From Enterobacter dykesii (GTDB lineage Bacteria > Pseudomonadota > Gammaproteobacteria > Enterobacterales > Enterobacteriaceae), in the NCBI RefSeq assembly GCF_008364625.2, contig NZ_CP126604.1:3782001-3846000 (forward strand): a DNA stretch of 64,000 nt. Reading direction: 5' to 3'. Made by a program: the position numbers and the translations under genes. Positions 26,636 through 35,607 of this stretch are shown in pieces (positions within the stretch are counted from its first letter, which is position 1; every line of letters starts with the position of its first letter). The notes beneath the pieces are model-generated. The model worked only from the letters and a program-made list of their open reading frames with translations. It searched no databases and was not told where the DNA came from.

Positions 26636-28225
26636 TTATTTCTGATAGATTTTTGACAGATCCTGGAACAGATAGACCGGTTTCGGCTCCGCTTCCTCGG
26701 TGCCGCCAAAACGCTTGTCCACCGCGACGGTCGCATTGGTGTAGGCGATCGGGTAGTACGTCATGTCGTTCGCCACGGTCTGCTGAATTTGCTTGTAGAT
26801 ATCGGCCCGTTTCGCGGCGTCGGTTTCCACTGCGCCTTTATCCCACAGGGCATCAAACTGCGGATTTTTGTAGTGCGCGTAGTTATAGGCTTCGTTGCTC
26901 ATGAACAGCGATTTGTAACCGTCCGGCTCGGAGCCCATGATGTAGCCGCCCAGGTTCAGCTCCCACGCGGTGTTGTTCATATCGAGGCTGCGCTGAGACA
27001 TGGCGTTGGAGTCCAGCGGCATCAGCTCCACGTTCACCCCAATGCCCTTCAGCGCCTGCTGAATGTAGAGCGCCATGCTCTCCTGGGTTTTGTTGGTGTT
27101 CACATACGCCAGGCGCAGCTTGAGATTGTCCGGCGCGCAGGACGTCTTCAGCAGCTCTTTGGCTTTTTGCAGATCGAACTTGTACTGCTCGACGTCATCC
27201 GTCTTGTAAAGCGTATCTGGCGTCAGGAACGAGGTCGCCGGTTTAGCGTAGTCCAGCGAGGTAAAGGCGGTCTGGGTGAGCTCGTCTTTGTTGATGGCAT
27301 ACGCGATGGCCTGGCGCAGCGCTTTGCTCTTCATCACCGGCACGTTCTGGTTGAACGTCATGTAGGCCAGACGACCTTCCGGATAGACCACGAAGTCAAA
27401 CTTACCGGTATTTTTCAGGCGGTTCACATCCTGCGGGTCAACCATCTTGAGGTTGATTTCCCCGTTTTGCAGCGCAAGGTTGGCGGCGTTGCTGTCTTTG
27501 GCGAAACGGTAGGTGACCGAATCAAGCTTCGCTTTGCCGTTCCAGTAATCGTCAAAACGGGTCAGGGCGTAATACTGCCCGGCGCGATACTCTTTGAATT
27601 TGAACGGCCCGGAGCCTACCGGCGCATCGTTTTTGCTGCTCTTTTCCAGGTCGCCTTCACCGGCGAACACGTGCTGCGGGATCGGGTAGATCTGTACCAG
27701 GGTGCCGGTAAAGGCCGCGCTGACCTGCGGTAGGGTGAACTTAACGGTGCGCTCATCAACCTTGCTCACCTCAACAGGCTTGCCGCCCCAGGTAAACATG
27801 CTGCGGAAGAAGCTGTGCTGTTTGGCATCCAGCAGCTTGTTGAAGGTGAAGACCACGTCGTCCGCCGTCAGCGGCTGGCCGTCCTGCCATTTCAGGTTGG
27901 GTTTTAACGTCAGGGTATAGCTCAGGTTGTCGGCGGAAGGCGTCAGGCTTTCCGCCAGGCCCCACTCAATGTTGCCGTTATTAAAGCTGTACAGCGGGGC
28001 ATAGAGCGCCTGCATGATCGTTAACGTCGTACGGTCGCTGGCATAGAGCGGATTCACGGCTAACGGGTCGCCGGAGGTAATACCAATAATCAGCGAACCG
28101 CCCTCTTTTGGCGCGTCGTTTTTTGCTGCAGGCACATTGCTTGTCTCTTTATTTTTCGCATCATCACAGCCCGCCAGGCCTAACGCGAGCGAAACGACCA
28201 CTGCCGATAACAGAAGCTTGCGCAT
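26636..28225 (-). CDS. Peptide ABC transporter substrate-binding lipoprotein (SBP family 5)
   Basis: A 529-residue solute-binding protein. The signal peptide ends in the lipobox LGLAGC (Cys20), so it is a periplasmic lipoprotein. The family-5 signature region SYTLTLKPNLKWQDGQPLTADDVVFTF is clear, as is the later VGSGPFKFKEYRAGQYYALTRFDDYW block. First gene of the importer operon, divergent from yghU. The substrate is unknown; neighbours gss and yghU both deal with glutathione, so a glutathione-related or other small peptide is one possibility (inference). Confidence 0.92.
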   Translation of the reverse strand: MRKLLLSAVVVSLALGLAGCDDAKNKETSNVPAAKNDAPKEGGSLIIGITSGDPLAVNPLYASDRTTLTIMQALYAPLYSFNNGNIEWGLAESLTPSADNLSYTLTLKPNLKWQDGQPLTADDVVFTFNKLLDAKQHSFFRSMFTWGGKPVEVSKVDERTVKFTLPQVSAAFTGTLVQIYPIPQHVFAGEGDLEKSSKNDAPVGSGPFKFKEYRAGQYYALTRFDDYWNGKAKLDSVTYRFAKDSNAANLALQNGEINLKMVDPQDVNRLKNTGKFDFVVYPEGRLAYMTFNQNVPVMKSKALRQAIAYAINKDELTQTAFTSLDYAKPATSFLTPDTLYKTDDVEQYKFDLQKAKELLKTSCAPDNLKLRLAYVNTNKTQESMALYIQQALKGIGVNVELMPLDSNAMSQRSLDMNNTAWELNLGGYIMGSEPDGYKSLFMSNEAYNYAHYKNPQFDALWDKGAVETDAAKRADIYKQIQQTVANDMTYYPIAYTNATVAVDKRFGGTEEAEPKPVYLFQDLSKIYQK

Positions 28226-28470
28226 CTCACTAACTCCTTGCCTTATAAAGTGTTTATTACTGCATTTTTTATTTATGTTGAAGCATCATATTCAGCTTTA
28301 TCGGTTTTCGCATTAATTATGAAAATGCGATTTTCGATTAAGCTTATGCCGGATTTGTTATATATAAGCGCCAGAAGGAATAGCGGTTAATTGATTGCGC
28401 TCGCAACGTTAAACGGTTCACAAATCTCCTGCTACACTGCCTCAACACATCACTCAAAAGGCAGGCCAAC
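28226..28470. promoter_or_regulatory. Divergent promoter region, peptide importer / yghU
   Basis: An AT-rich 245-base gap between divergent genes. It contains the inverted repeat TCGCATT-N9-AATGCGA (28308-28330), a candidate operator. No gene is seen in it. Confidence 0.5.
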
Positions 28471-29337
28471 ATGTCAGACAACACGTATCAGCCACCAAAA
28501 GTGTGGGAATGGAAAAAGAACGGCGGCGGCGCGTTCGCCAACATCAACCGCCCGATTTCCGGCGCGACCCATGAGAAAGATCTGCCCGTGGGCTCCCACC
28601 CGCTGCAGCTTTACTCTCTCGGAACACCGAACGGCCAGAAAGTGACGATCATGCTCGAAGAGCTGCTGGCGCTGGGCGTGACGGGTGCGGAGTATGACGC
28701 ATGGTTGATCCGCATCGGCGAGGGCGATCAGTTCTCCAGCGGGTTTGTTGAGGTGAACCCGAACTCGAAAATACCGGCGCTGCGTGACCACTCCACGACC
28801 CCGCCAACGCGCGTATTTGAATCCGGCAATATCCTGCTCTATCTGGCAGAGAAATTCGGTCACTTCCTGCCGAAAGATCCGGCTGGACGCACCGAGACCC
28901 TGAACTGGCTGTTCTGGCTGCAGGGCGCAGCGCCGTTCCTCGGCGGCGGCTTTGGCCACTTCTACAACTACGCGCCGGTAAAAATTGAATACGCGATTGA
29001 CCGCTTCACCATGGAAGCCAAACGCCTGTTCGACGTGCTGGATAAACAGCTGGCGCGCGGCCGCTACGTGGCGGGTGAGGAGTACACCATCGCGGATATC
29101 GCCATCTGGCCGTGGTTCGGCTGCGTGGCGCTGGGCAGCGTCTATAACGCCGCCGAGTTCCTCGACGCAGAGAAGTACACGAACGTGCAGCGCTGGGCGA
29201 AAGACGTGGCGAATCGCCATGCCGTTAAGCGCGGCCGTATCGTTAACCGCACCAGCGGCGAGCTGAACGAGCAGCTCCACGAGCGCCACGCGGCGAGCGA
29301 CTTCGATACCAATACGGAAGATAAGCGTCAGGCGTAA
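28471..29337 (+). CDS. yghU: YghU, glutathione S-transferase-like disulfide-bond oxidoreductase
   Basis: A 288-residue nu-class GST relative. In E. coli YghU binds two glutathiones and reduces disulfides such as 2-hydroxyethyl disulfide. The long N-terminal extension (YQPPKVWEWKKNGGGAFANINRPISG) and the thioredoxin-like domain with NPNSKIPALRDH and VFESGNILLYLAEKFG are diagnostic, as is the C-terminal helical domain with YTIADIAIWPWFG. Length equals the E. coli protein. It is monocistronic and ends in a perfect hairpin. Confidence 0.96.
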   Translation: MSDNTYQPPKVWEWKKNGGGAFANINRPISGATHEKDLPVGSHPLQLYSLGTPNGQKVTIMLEELLALGVTGAEYDAWLIRIGEGDQFSSGFVEVNPNSKIPALRDHSTTPPTRVFESGNILLYLAEKFGHFLPKDPAGRTETLNWLFWLQGAAPFLGGGFGHFYNYAPVKIEYAIDRFTMEAKRLFDVLDKQLARGRYVAGEEYTIADIAIWPWFGCVALGSVYNAAEFLDAEKYTNVQRWAKDVANRHAVKRGRIVNRTSGELNEQLHERHAASDFDTNTEDKRQA

Positions 29338-29343
29338 TGTTCC

Positions 29344-29365
29344 GCCGGGCGGATCCCCGCCCGGC
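29344..29365. terminator. GC-rich hairpin after yghU
   Basis: GCCGGGCGG and CCGCCCGGC form a perfect 9-bp stem with an ATCC loop just after the yghU stop. There is no T-run, so it is either a REP-like element or an mRNA 3' protection structure rather than a classic terminator. Confidence 0.5.
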
Positions 29366-29489
29366 AACTGAGATCCCTGCCCAGGGCATGATTAGCTTAA
29401 AGGTTAAGCCGGTATTGCTGGCACTATCTGGACGTTTTTCTCGCGTGAGATACGATGTCTCAACCGACAGCAGTCACAAAGGATCTGTT

Positions 29490-29822
29490 ATGAAACTTAT
29501 TAAAACAACGCTGGTTATCAGCGCCCTCATTTTTTCCACCTCGGGAATGGCAATCGACAAAACTGCCGCCGGCGCGGTAGCAGGCGCGGCCATTGGTGCG
29601 GCCACGGGCAAAGATCTGAAATCAACCGTTGGCGACGCCGTCGTGGGCGCAGGCACCGGTGCCATGTTCAAAAACGGCGGCAAAGGTAAAGCCGCGCGTA
29701 AGGGCGGCGCGGTAGGGGCTGCCGTAGGCGCTGGTGCCGCGGCGATTACCGGCAAGAGCGTGCTGAAAGGTGCAGCCGTTGGTGCGGGCACGGGTGCGCT
29801 GATCGGTGAAGCGACGCACTGA
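29490..29822 (+). CDS. Glycine-zipper exported protein
   Basis: A 110-residue protein beginning MKLIKTTLVISALIFSTSGMA, a Sec signal peptide cleaved before IDKTAAG. The mature part consists of GxxxGxxxG-type repeats (AGAVAGAAIGAATGKD, GAVGAAVGAGAAAITGK, GAAVGAGTGALIGEATH), i.e. a glycine-zipper protein likely to insert in or span an envelope membrane. The start at 29490 is chosen for the signal peptide. Function unknown. A REP-like palindrome follows. Confidence 0.85.
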   Translation: MKLIKTTLVISALIFSTSGMAIDKTAAGAVAGAAIGAATGKDLKSTVGDAVVGAGTGAMFKNGGKGKAARKGGAVGAAVGAGAAAITGKSVLKGAAVGAGTGALIGEATH

Positions 29823-29830
29823 TAAATACA

Positions 29831-29856
29831 GCCGGGCAGCGCTGCGTTTGCCCGGC
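29831..29856. repeat. REP-like palindrome
   Basis: GCCGGGCAGCGCTGCGTTTGCCCGGC forms an imperfect stem-loop with the GCCGGG/CCCGGC ends that recur at 37607, 41310, 41356, 53638 and 60883. Confidence 0.7.
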
Positions 29857-29929
29857 ATGAATCACATTCCCGATGACGCCCTCCGCTTATTGTTCGTGTC
29901 TCATCCCTGGATAGTTTTCGTTAACCGCA

Positions 29930-30184
29930 TTAATACTTAATGTCCCGCGCTTTTTGTCTTCCGGACTGTTTCATCTGACGCTTGTCCTGACGGCAGTCAT
30001 GATTGCTCTGGTTATTGTTCGCCACGCAGGTCTGCTTCACCTGCCGCGACGCGTCGCGGGTTTCCTGCCTGACATCACGCGCTACACGCCGCTCCTGCGC
30101 CTGCTGGTTCGCGCTGGCAGAAACCGAGAACAGCATCAGAATAATGAAAGAAAGGACAGGAATGATAGATAACGATCTGTTCAT
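29930..30184 (-). CDS. Small basic periplasmic protein, unrecognised
   Basis: An 84-residue protein with a Sec signal peptide (MNRSLSIIPVLSFIILMLFSVSASA, cleavage before NQQAQ). The mature part of about 59 residues is unusually rich in Arg, Lys and Gln (RRVARDVRQETRDASRQVKQ, RQDKRQMKQSGRQKARDIK) and has two cysteines (CVANNNQSNHDC) that could form a disulfide. No family is recognised. The gene is isolated between the glycine-zipper gene and the chemoreceptor. The high positive charge suggests binding to nucleic acid, LPS or peptidoglycan, but that is a guess. Confidence 0.65.
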   Translation of the reverse strand: MNRSLSIIPVLSFIILMLFSVSASANQQAQERRVARDVRQETRDASRQVKQTCVANNNQSNHDCRQDKRQMKQSGRQKARDIKY

Positions 30185-30278
30185 AAAGGGTTAGCAAAAG
30201 AATAGCAGTTTCAGAAGGGGCTGAATGGGGAAGGCGTTAATAATACAAGGCCGCACCGGACGGCCCTGGAAAGTTGCG

Positions 30279-31826
30279 TTATGCCGTCAGGCGGAACTTC
30301 TGCACCGAGCGCTGAAGCTCTTCGGTCTGGCGCTCCAGCGCCGCCGCCGCGGCAGAAACTTCTTCAACCAGCGAGGCGTTTTGCTGGGTAACGCCATCCA
30401 TCTGCGTAATGGCAATCCCGACCTGCGAAATGCCCTTGCTTTGCTCCTCAGAGGCGGAAGCAATTTGCTTCATGATGATCGTCACTTCCGTCACGTCGCG
30501 CAAAATCGCATCCATGGTGGTGCCGGTGTCGCTTACCAGCTGCGCCCCCTGCTCGACGCGGGAAACGGAATCGGTAATCAGCCCCTCAATCTCTTTGGCC
30601 GCGTTGGCGCTGCGGCTTGCCAGGTTGCGAACTTCACCTGCCACCACCGCGAAACCACGCCCCTGTTCACCCGCGCGCGCCGCTTCAACCGCCGCATTGA
30701 GTGCCAGAATATTGGTCTGGAAGGCAATGCTGTTGATCACGTTGGTGATTTCAGCAATTTTCTTCGAGCTTTCCGAAATACCGCTCATGGTGGTCACCAC
30801 CTCTTCCACCAGCGAGCCGCCGCGGCTGGCGGTGGTTGAGGCCACATCGGCCAGCTGGCTGGCCTGACGCGCGCTTTCCGCGTTCAGTTTCACCGTGGCG
30901 GTCAGCTGTTCCATGCTGGCTGCCGTCTCTTCCAGCGCAGCAGCCTGCTCTTCGGTACGGGAAGAGAGATCGTTGTTGCCGCTGGAGATTTCCGTCGCGC
31001 CGCGCCAGATATTTTCACTGCCGGAGCGAATCGTGCTGACCGCTTCGCGCAGGCTGTCCTGCATGGCGCTCAGCAGCGGCACCAGCTGCCCCACGCAGTT
31101 ACGACCGAACGGCTCAATGGGCTGGCTGAGATCGCCCTGGGCAATCTGGCGGAACTGCTGGCGAATGCGAGCCAGCGGTTTGACCAGCATCGCCACCAGG
31201 TAACGGTCGGTGAAGAGCAGGATCAGCAGGCCGATAATCGTGGCGACAACAATCACCGTGCGGGTCATGCTTGTCAGGCCGTCCACCACCACGCGGGTGC
31301 TGTCGAGCGACTTCGCGGCGGCATTGTTGAACTCCTCAGCGGCGGCACCGAACGCGCGGCTCAGCGGTGGGGTGACGTTGTTGGCCTGCTGGCGATACCC
31401 CTCCAGATCCCCCTGCTTCGCCTGCTGCATTTGCGGCGTGACGCCCTGTTCAAGCAACGCCTGCCAGGAGCCGATCACCCGGGAAGAGACCTGCTCATCC
31501 ATCGGGCCTGGGGAGATCGCTTTCATCTCGGCCAGTTTCTTGCCCATGTTATCCAGCGCCTGTTGGGCAGAGGAGAGATCCGGCGTGCCGCCTGCGGCTT
31601 TGACTTCCATCGCGCGGCTCAGACGGGTCACAAAGCGGAAATATTGATCGTTACCCTGGCTGAGTACCGTCATCTGTTTAACCAGCTGGCGATCGACCTC
31701 ATTGCCATCTGATACGCGAGAAAGGGACCAGGTGCTGTACAACCCAACGCCCGCCCACATTAAACAAAAGATCCCGAGAATCGTCAGCATGACGAAGCGG
31801 ATCGTGAAATTACGGAGCATATTCAT
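30279..31826 (-). CDS. Methyl-accepting chemotaxis protein
   Basis: A 515-residue chemoreceptor. Membrane helix 1 (about 8-30), a periplasmic four-helix ligand-binding domain (about 31-190, Tar-like: [18 protein letters not shown]), helix 2 (about 191-210), a HAMP domain ([23 protein letters not shown]), and a methylation/signalling domain with the hairpin tip [40 protein letters not shown]. There is no C-terminal NWETF-type pentapeptide for CheR docking, so it resembles low-abundance receptors. The ATG at 31826 has an AAGGAAG ribosome site. Ligand unknown. This locus has no counterpart that I know next to E. coli yghU. Confidence 0.94.
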   Translation of the reverse strand: MNMLRNFTIRFVMLTILGIFCLMWAGVGLYSTWSLSRVSDGNEVDRQLVKQMTVLSQGNDQYFRFVTRLSRAMEVKAAGGTPDLSSAQQALDNMGKKLAEMKAISPGPMDEQVSSRVIGSWQALLEQGVTPQMQQAKQGDLEGYRQQANNVTPPLSRAFGAAAEEFNNAAAKSLDSTRVVVDGLTSMTRTVIVVATIIGLLILLFTDRYLVAMLVKPLARIRQQFRQIAQGDLSQPIEPFGRNCVGQLVPLLSAMQDSLREAVSTIRSGSENIWRGATEISSGNNDLSSRTEEQAAALEETAASMEQLTATVKLNAESARQASQLADVASTTASRGGSLVEEVVTTMSGISESSKKIAEITNVINSIAFQTNILALNAAVEAARAGEQGRGFAVVAGEVRNLASRSANAAKEIEGLITDSVSRVEQGAQLVSDTGTTMDAILRDVTEVTIIMKQIASASEEQSKGISQVGIAITQMDGVTQQNASLVEEVSAAAAALERQTEELQRSVQKFRLTA

Positions 31827-32119
31827 AAGTCTTCCTTGCCGTGAGGGTGAGTTCGCCCAGAGGCGAGTACTACTCTCGTTATCGGCAGGAAAAAGGGAAA
31901 TTATAACGTTTTGTGATCATTTTTAATTAGCGTGGCTTCACTGGTCACACAGCAGTCGTTAATCATTAGGCCCGCGCTTAGGGATGCAATTTGTGATGTG
32001 ATAAGGGCAGAGTGGGAAAGCGCTTTGAATCTGTGGCAGGCGTCGTCGGATAAATAGTGCGGTCTGATGCCCTCACCCGGGCCCTCTCCCACAGGGAGAG
32101 GGAGCTTAAGTGAGGGGAA
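31827..32119. other. Gene-free interval upstream of the chemoreceptor
   Basis: About 290 bases between the chemoreceptor start and the yqhA stop. It holds the chemoreceptor promoter (AT-rich 31890-31960) and a GAGAGGG-family palindrome at 32070-32102. No other feature is seen. Confidence 0.5.
32070..32102 (-). repeat. GAGAGGGTTAGGGTGAGGGC-family palindrome (copy 2)
   Basis: GCCCTCACCCGGGCCCTCTCCC-type sequence, the inverted orientation of the unit at 8753, with the stem CCCTCTCCC/GGGAGAGGG. It lies just past the 3' end of yqhA. Confidence 0.75.
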
Positions 32120-32647
<528 letters not shown>

Positions 32648-32689
32648 TCAACGGCGCTGGCTGTTTGCAATAACTCAACGGTACGTCAT

Positions 32690-33193
32690 TCAGACGTTGT
32701 CCGGGTTAACCTCGGGACGTGCGTACTCCGGCCAGACAAGCGCCACCAGTTCAGGATAGGCTTCAAGACTGAACTCGCGAAAACACTGCCGCAAATTTAA
32801 TACGTCCAGATCGGAATAAGAGACCTTTTCGCCGTTAAGGCAGCGCTTTTTGATATTGTCATAATATTTATAGACTGCTGAATTCAGATCGCTACAGCGA
32901 CGCTGCGCCTCAAACAGTCCGGGCGTATCATTAATTTCCGACATTTTCATGCGCTTAATTGTCGCGTGTAAAAAGTCGATATATTCGTGGTTCACCCGCC
33001 AGTACCAGACAGGCGTAACGGAGTTCATCAATACAGAGAAATGGTCTTCCCCTTCCTCTTTTGTCATCAGTTCAGGTTGCGGGGGTTCACTGGTGTCTTT
33101 CGACACTTTCGTTTTATTGAACTCCTGCATCAATAAAAGCACACCAGCGGTCAGTAATAGTAATGTGATGACCGTAAAAAAGATGCTGTTCAT
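32690..33193 (-). CDS. Unrecognised membrane-anchored protein
   Basis: A 167-residue protein with one N-terminal hydrophobic helix (residues about 3-22), then a charged linker (NKTKVSKDTSEPPQPE) and a soluble domain of about 120 residues with VWYWRVNHEYIDFLHATIKRMKM and LRQCFREFSLEAYPELVALVWPEY. The lysines just after the helix favour a cytoplasmic soluble domain. No family is recognised. It is divergent from the two-gene unit at 33297-34152, and both are less GC-rich than the surroundings. Confidence 0.65.
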   Translation of the reverse strand: MNSIFFTVITLLLLTAGVLLLMQEFNKTKVSKDTSEPPQPELMTKEEGEDHFSVLMNSVTPVWYWRVNHEYIDFLHATIKRMKMSEINDTPGLFEAQRRCSDLNSAVYKYYDNIKKRCLNGEKVSYSDLDVLNLRQCFREFSLEAYPELVALVWPEYARPEVNPDNV

Positions 33194-33296
33194 GGGTAGG
33201 CTCCATTTTTTTTGATTTTAAATTTGCCTCATGATATTGTCAACGAATCTCACGCCTTTACCAACCCCACCCTGTTGAAATTAAAGGAAATTAAAA

Positions 33297-33701
33297 ATGC
33301 TGCCCGACTATCTCGTCCCGGCTAAGTACCACATTACGCCTGTGGAACAGCAACCGACGGAAGCAGAAAAAGAGGCCAGTTTCACTCAGGGGAAAAGAAA
33401 GCTCTCTGATTTCGAGCCCGATATATTAATTGGTGTTTCCCGAACTGGCAAATCCCGAAATATGTTGCTGGAAGAGCACGATCGCCATATAAAAGACCGC
33501 TTATTTCGCGCCATAAAAATTGAAGCCTTTGTCCACCTGCTGAATGACCTGCAGGCTGAGGGTGAAATAGATGCCCAAAAACTCAGTCAAATAATGGCCG
33601 AGAAAACCGAAGAAATTAATGAAGCGGGCAATAAAATTTGGCTTAATTTAATTACGCGTGAAAAGAACAACCCAATTTTTTACAGCCTGGGGGAAGATTA
33701 A
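33297..33701 (+). CDS. Unrecognised soluble protein (first gene of a pair)
   Basis: A 134-residue protein with no signal peptide or membrane segment. It begins MLPDYLVPAKYHITPVEQQ and has a mainly helical, charged C-terminal half (LLNDLQAEGEIDAQKLSQIM, AEKTEEINEAGNKIWLNLI). A ribosome site AAAGGA lies at 33283-33288. The gene is AT-rich compared with exbB or yqhA. It is followed after 1 base by the GTG-start gene at 33703, so the two are co-translated. I know of no family for it. Confidence 0.65.
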   Translation: MLPDYLVPAKYHITPVEQQPTEAEKEASFTQGKRKLSDFEPDILIGVSRTGKSRNMLLEEHDRHIKDRLFRAIKIEAFVHLLNDLQAEGEIDAQKLSQIMAEKTEEINEAGNKIWLNLITREKNNPIFYSLGED

Positions 33702-33702
33702 C

Positions 33703-34152
33703 GTGAAAGAAGTTAAAAACAACGACGTTTATTTGACTTTAGATGATAAAAAAAGTGATGAATTTATCTTAAAGCAAAATCTCGACGCGCTGAGAAACAC
33801 AAAAAATGACGAGATGACGCGAATTACACAAGACCTGGTATCGATCCCGGCGACGCTGGTTCGTCTGAAATGGCAGAATCGCCGTGAAATTTATCCGCTA
33901 CAGGTCAAAGAAGAAATTTACGGTGCCGTGATGAACGCCATCATAGAGCAGCGGCCAGAACTGAAAGAGAAGCTTCTGGGACGTCTTGAGGCCAATTATC
34001 AATATCTGCTTGCCAGAGAAATCGCCACCCTGCGCCTGACGCGCAAGCTGTCCGACGGTGAGTACCGTACCTCAAACGTCACCTGCGTAGCGCTTGATGA
34101 GGACGCGCTGGCCCCCTCTTCTACTGCACCGACGGATAGCAAAAACGCATAA
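33703..34152 (+). CDS. Unrecognised soluble protein (second gene of a pair)
   Basis: A 149-residue protein read from a GTG start at 33703, with ribosome site GGGGGAAGA just upstream; an ATG at 33658 in the same frame lies inside the preceding gene and is less likely. Contents include VYLTLDDKKSDEFILKQNLDAL, VRLKWQNRREIYPLQVK and a helical YQYLLAREIATLRLTRKL. No signal peptide or membrane segment. Codon use in the first half is AT-rich. It is probably a partner of the preceding gene, but the function is unknown. Confidence 0.65.
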   Translation: MKEVKNNDVYLTLDDKKSDEFILKQNLDALRNTKNDEMTRITQDLVSIPATLVRLKWQNRREIYPLQVKEEIYGAVMNAIIEQRPELKEKLLGRLEANYQYLLAREIATLRLTRKLSDGEYRTSNVTCVALDEDALAPSSTAPTDSKNA

Positions 34153-34161
34153 ACCGGCAGG

Positions 34162-34191
34162 CATAAAAAAAGCCGGCTTTCGCCAGCTTCT
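34162..34191 (-). terminator. Rho-independent terminator of exbBD
   Basis: On the minus strand AAGCTGGC-GAAA-GCCGGCTT forms an 8-bp stem with a GNRA loop followed by a T-run. It separates exbD from the convergent unknown gene pair. Confidence 0.85.
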
Positions 34192-34194
34192 TTA

Positions 34195-34620
34195 TCACTT
34201 CGAGGCCGCTTTCTCTTCGCCGACCAGTCCAATCTTCAGGTAACCCGCCTGATGCAGCGTGTCCATTACCTTCATCATGGTTTCATAATCAACGGTTTTA
34301 TCCGCACGGAAGAAGACCGTGGTGTCTTTCTTACCGCCCGTAAGCTGCTCCAGCGCCGGGATGACAGAGTCGGCCGTCACCGGGTCGTTCCCGAGGAACA
34401 TGGATTTATCCGCCTTCACCGACAGGTAAATAGGCTTCTCCGGGCGCGGCTGGGGCTGGCTGGAAGATGCCGGCAGATTCACCTTCACATCCACCGTCGC
34501 CAGCGGTGCAGCCACCATGAAGATAATCAGCAGAACCAGCATGACGTCGATAAACGGCGTCACGTTGATTTCATGCATTTCACCGTTATCGTCCAGATTT
34601 TCGTTTAGACGCATCGCCAT
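34195..34620 (-). CDS. exbD: ExbD, TonB-system proton-channel subunit
   Basis: A 141-residue inner-membrane protein with one N-terminal membrane helix and a periplasmic domain. It has Asp25 in VTPFIDVMLVLLIIF, the residue essential for proton use. With ExbB it energises TonB for uptake through outer-membrane receptors such as the one at 58732. It follows exbB by 4 bases. Length equals E. coli ExbD. Confidence 0.97.
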   Translation of the reverse strand: MAMRLNENLDDNGEMHEINVTPFIDVMLVLLIIFMVAAPLATVDVKVNLPASSSQPQPRPEKPIYLSVKADKSMFLGNDPVTADSVIPALEQLTGGKKDTTVFFRADKTVDYETMMKVMDTLHQAGYLKIGLVGEEKAASK

Positions 34621-34624
34621 ACTC

Positions 34625-35356
34625 TTAACCTGCGCGCAGTTTAGACGCCGCGTGCACCGGCTTAACCGAGCTGGAATTCAGATCCAGATCGCGACTTTGC
34701 AGCAGCAGAACCTGTGCGGCAACGTCACCCAGCGTGGCTTTGTAGCTGCCAATCATACGCGCGAAAATGTTGTAGATGACCACCGCCGGGATAGCGGCAA
34801 CCAGACCGATGGCCGTCGCCAGCAGCGCTTCTGCGATACCCGGCGCAACGACCGCCAGGTTGGTGGTTTGGGTCTGCGCGATGCCGATAAAGCTGTTCAT
34901 GATGCCCCAGACCGTACCGAAAAGACCGATGAACGGTGAGATCGCGCCGATGGTCGCCAGATAACCATTGCCGCGTCCCATGTGTCGGCCAACGGCCGCC
35001 ACGCGACGCTCCAGGCGGAAACCGGTACGTTCTTTGATGCCTTCGTTATCTTCACTGCCAGCGGAGAGTTCCAGCTCGTTCTGTGCTTCATTCACTAACA
35101 GGGTGGTCAGGCTTTTCGCGTGGAAGGATGAGGTCATATCTGAAGCCTGATCCAGAGAGCGGGCTTCTGCAAGCTGCTGCTGTTCCCGCTTAAGGCGACG
35201 CTTCTGCGAAAGCAGCTCGGCGCTTTTGCTGAAGAAGATAGCCCAGGTGACAACGGACGCCAGAATCAGGCCGATCATCACAATCTTAACCACGATGTCA
35301 GCATGCTGATACATGCCCCAAACGGAGAGATCCGTCTGCATCAAATTATTACCCAC
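34625..35356 (-). CDS. exbB: ExbB, TonB-system proton-channel subunit
   Basis: A 243-residue inner-membrane protein with three membrane helices. The N-terminus [20 protein letters not shown] matches E. coli ExbB, and the core [30 protein letters not shown] and [21 protein letters not shown] is intact. First gene of exbBD, with a Fur-box-like sequence upstream (35420-35438). It is divergent from metC. Confidence 0.97.
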   Translation of the reverse strand: MGNNLMQTDLSVWGMYQHADIVVKIVMIGLILASVVTWAIFFSKSAELLSQKRRLKREQQQLAEARSLDQASDMTSSFHAKSLTTLLVNEAQNELELSAGSEDNEGIKERTGFRLERRVAAVGRHMGRGNGYLATIGAISPFIGLFGTVWGIMNSFIGIAQTQTTNLAVVAPGIAEALLATAIGLVAAIPAVVIYNIFARMIGSYKATLGDVAAQVLLLQSRDLDLNSSSVKPVHAASKLRAG

Positions 35357-35419
35357 TCTGTATCTCCAGGACGCAAATCACAAAATCTGAACGTAATAAT
35401 ATCAAAACGTCGTCGAATT

Positions 35420-35438
35420 GATAGTAGTTCTCATTAGT
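35420..35438. promoter_or_regulatory. Fur-box-like sequence upstream of exbBD
   Basis: GATAGTAGTTCTCATTAGT agrees with the 19-base Fur consensus GATAATGATAATCATTATC at about two thirds of positions, by hand alignment. exbBD is Fur-controlled in E. coli, which supports the call. Confidence 0.6.
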
Positions 35439-35567
35439 ATTTGCATAGTGCCGTAATTTTCGCTCACTTTCCTTGCGCTTACGCAGTAAAAATTTCTTAT
35501 GCGAATTTTTGCTAATATTTTCTGCTTATTCGATAAGCCTCGGGGTGCAGTTTTTTCCAATCGTGGT

Positions 35568-35587
35568 AGTCTGGACGTCCAGACGTA
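35568..35587. promoter_or_regulatory. MetJ operator (tandem met boxes) of metC
   Basis: AGTCTGGACGTCCAGACGTA holds two adjacent 8-base units (TGGACGTC, CAGACGTA) close to the met-box consensus AGACGTCT. It lies about 20 bases before the metC start, where MetJ represses in E. coli. Confidence 0.8.
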
Positions 35588-35607
35588 TAAAAACAGGGTT
35601 AGCGAAC

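Noticed and set aside
30235..30270. Hairpin GGGCCG...CGGCCT as terminator of the chemoreceptor gene
   Set aside because: The stem is only 6-7 bp with a loose loop and no proper T-run, so it was not listed as a feature.
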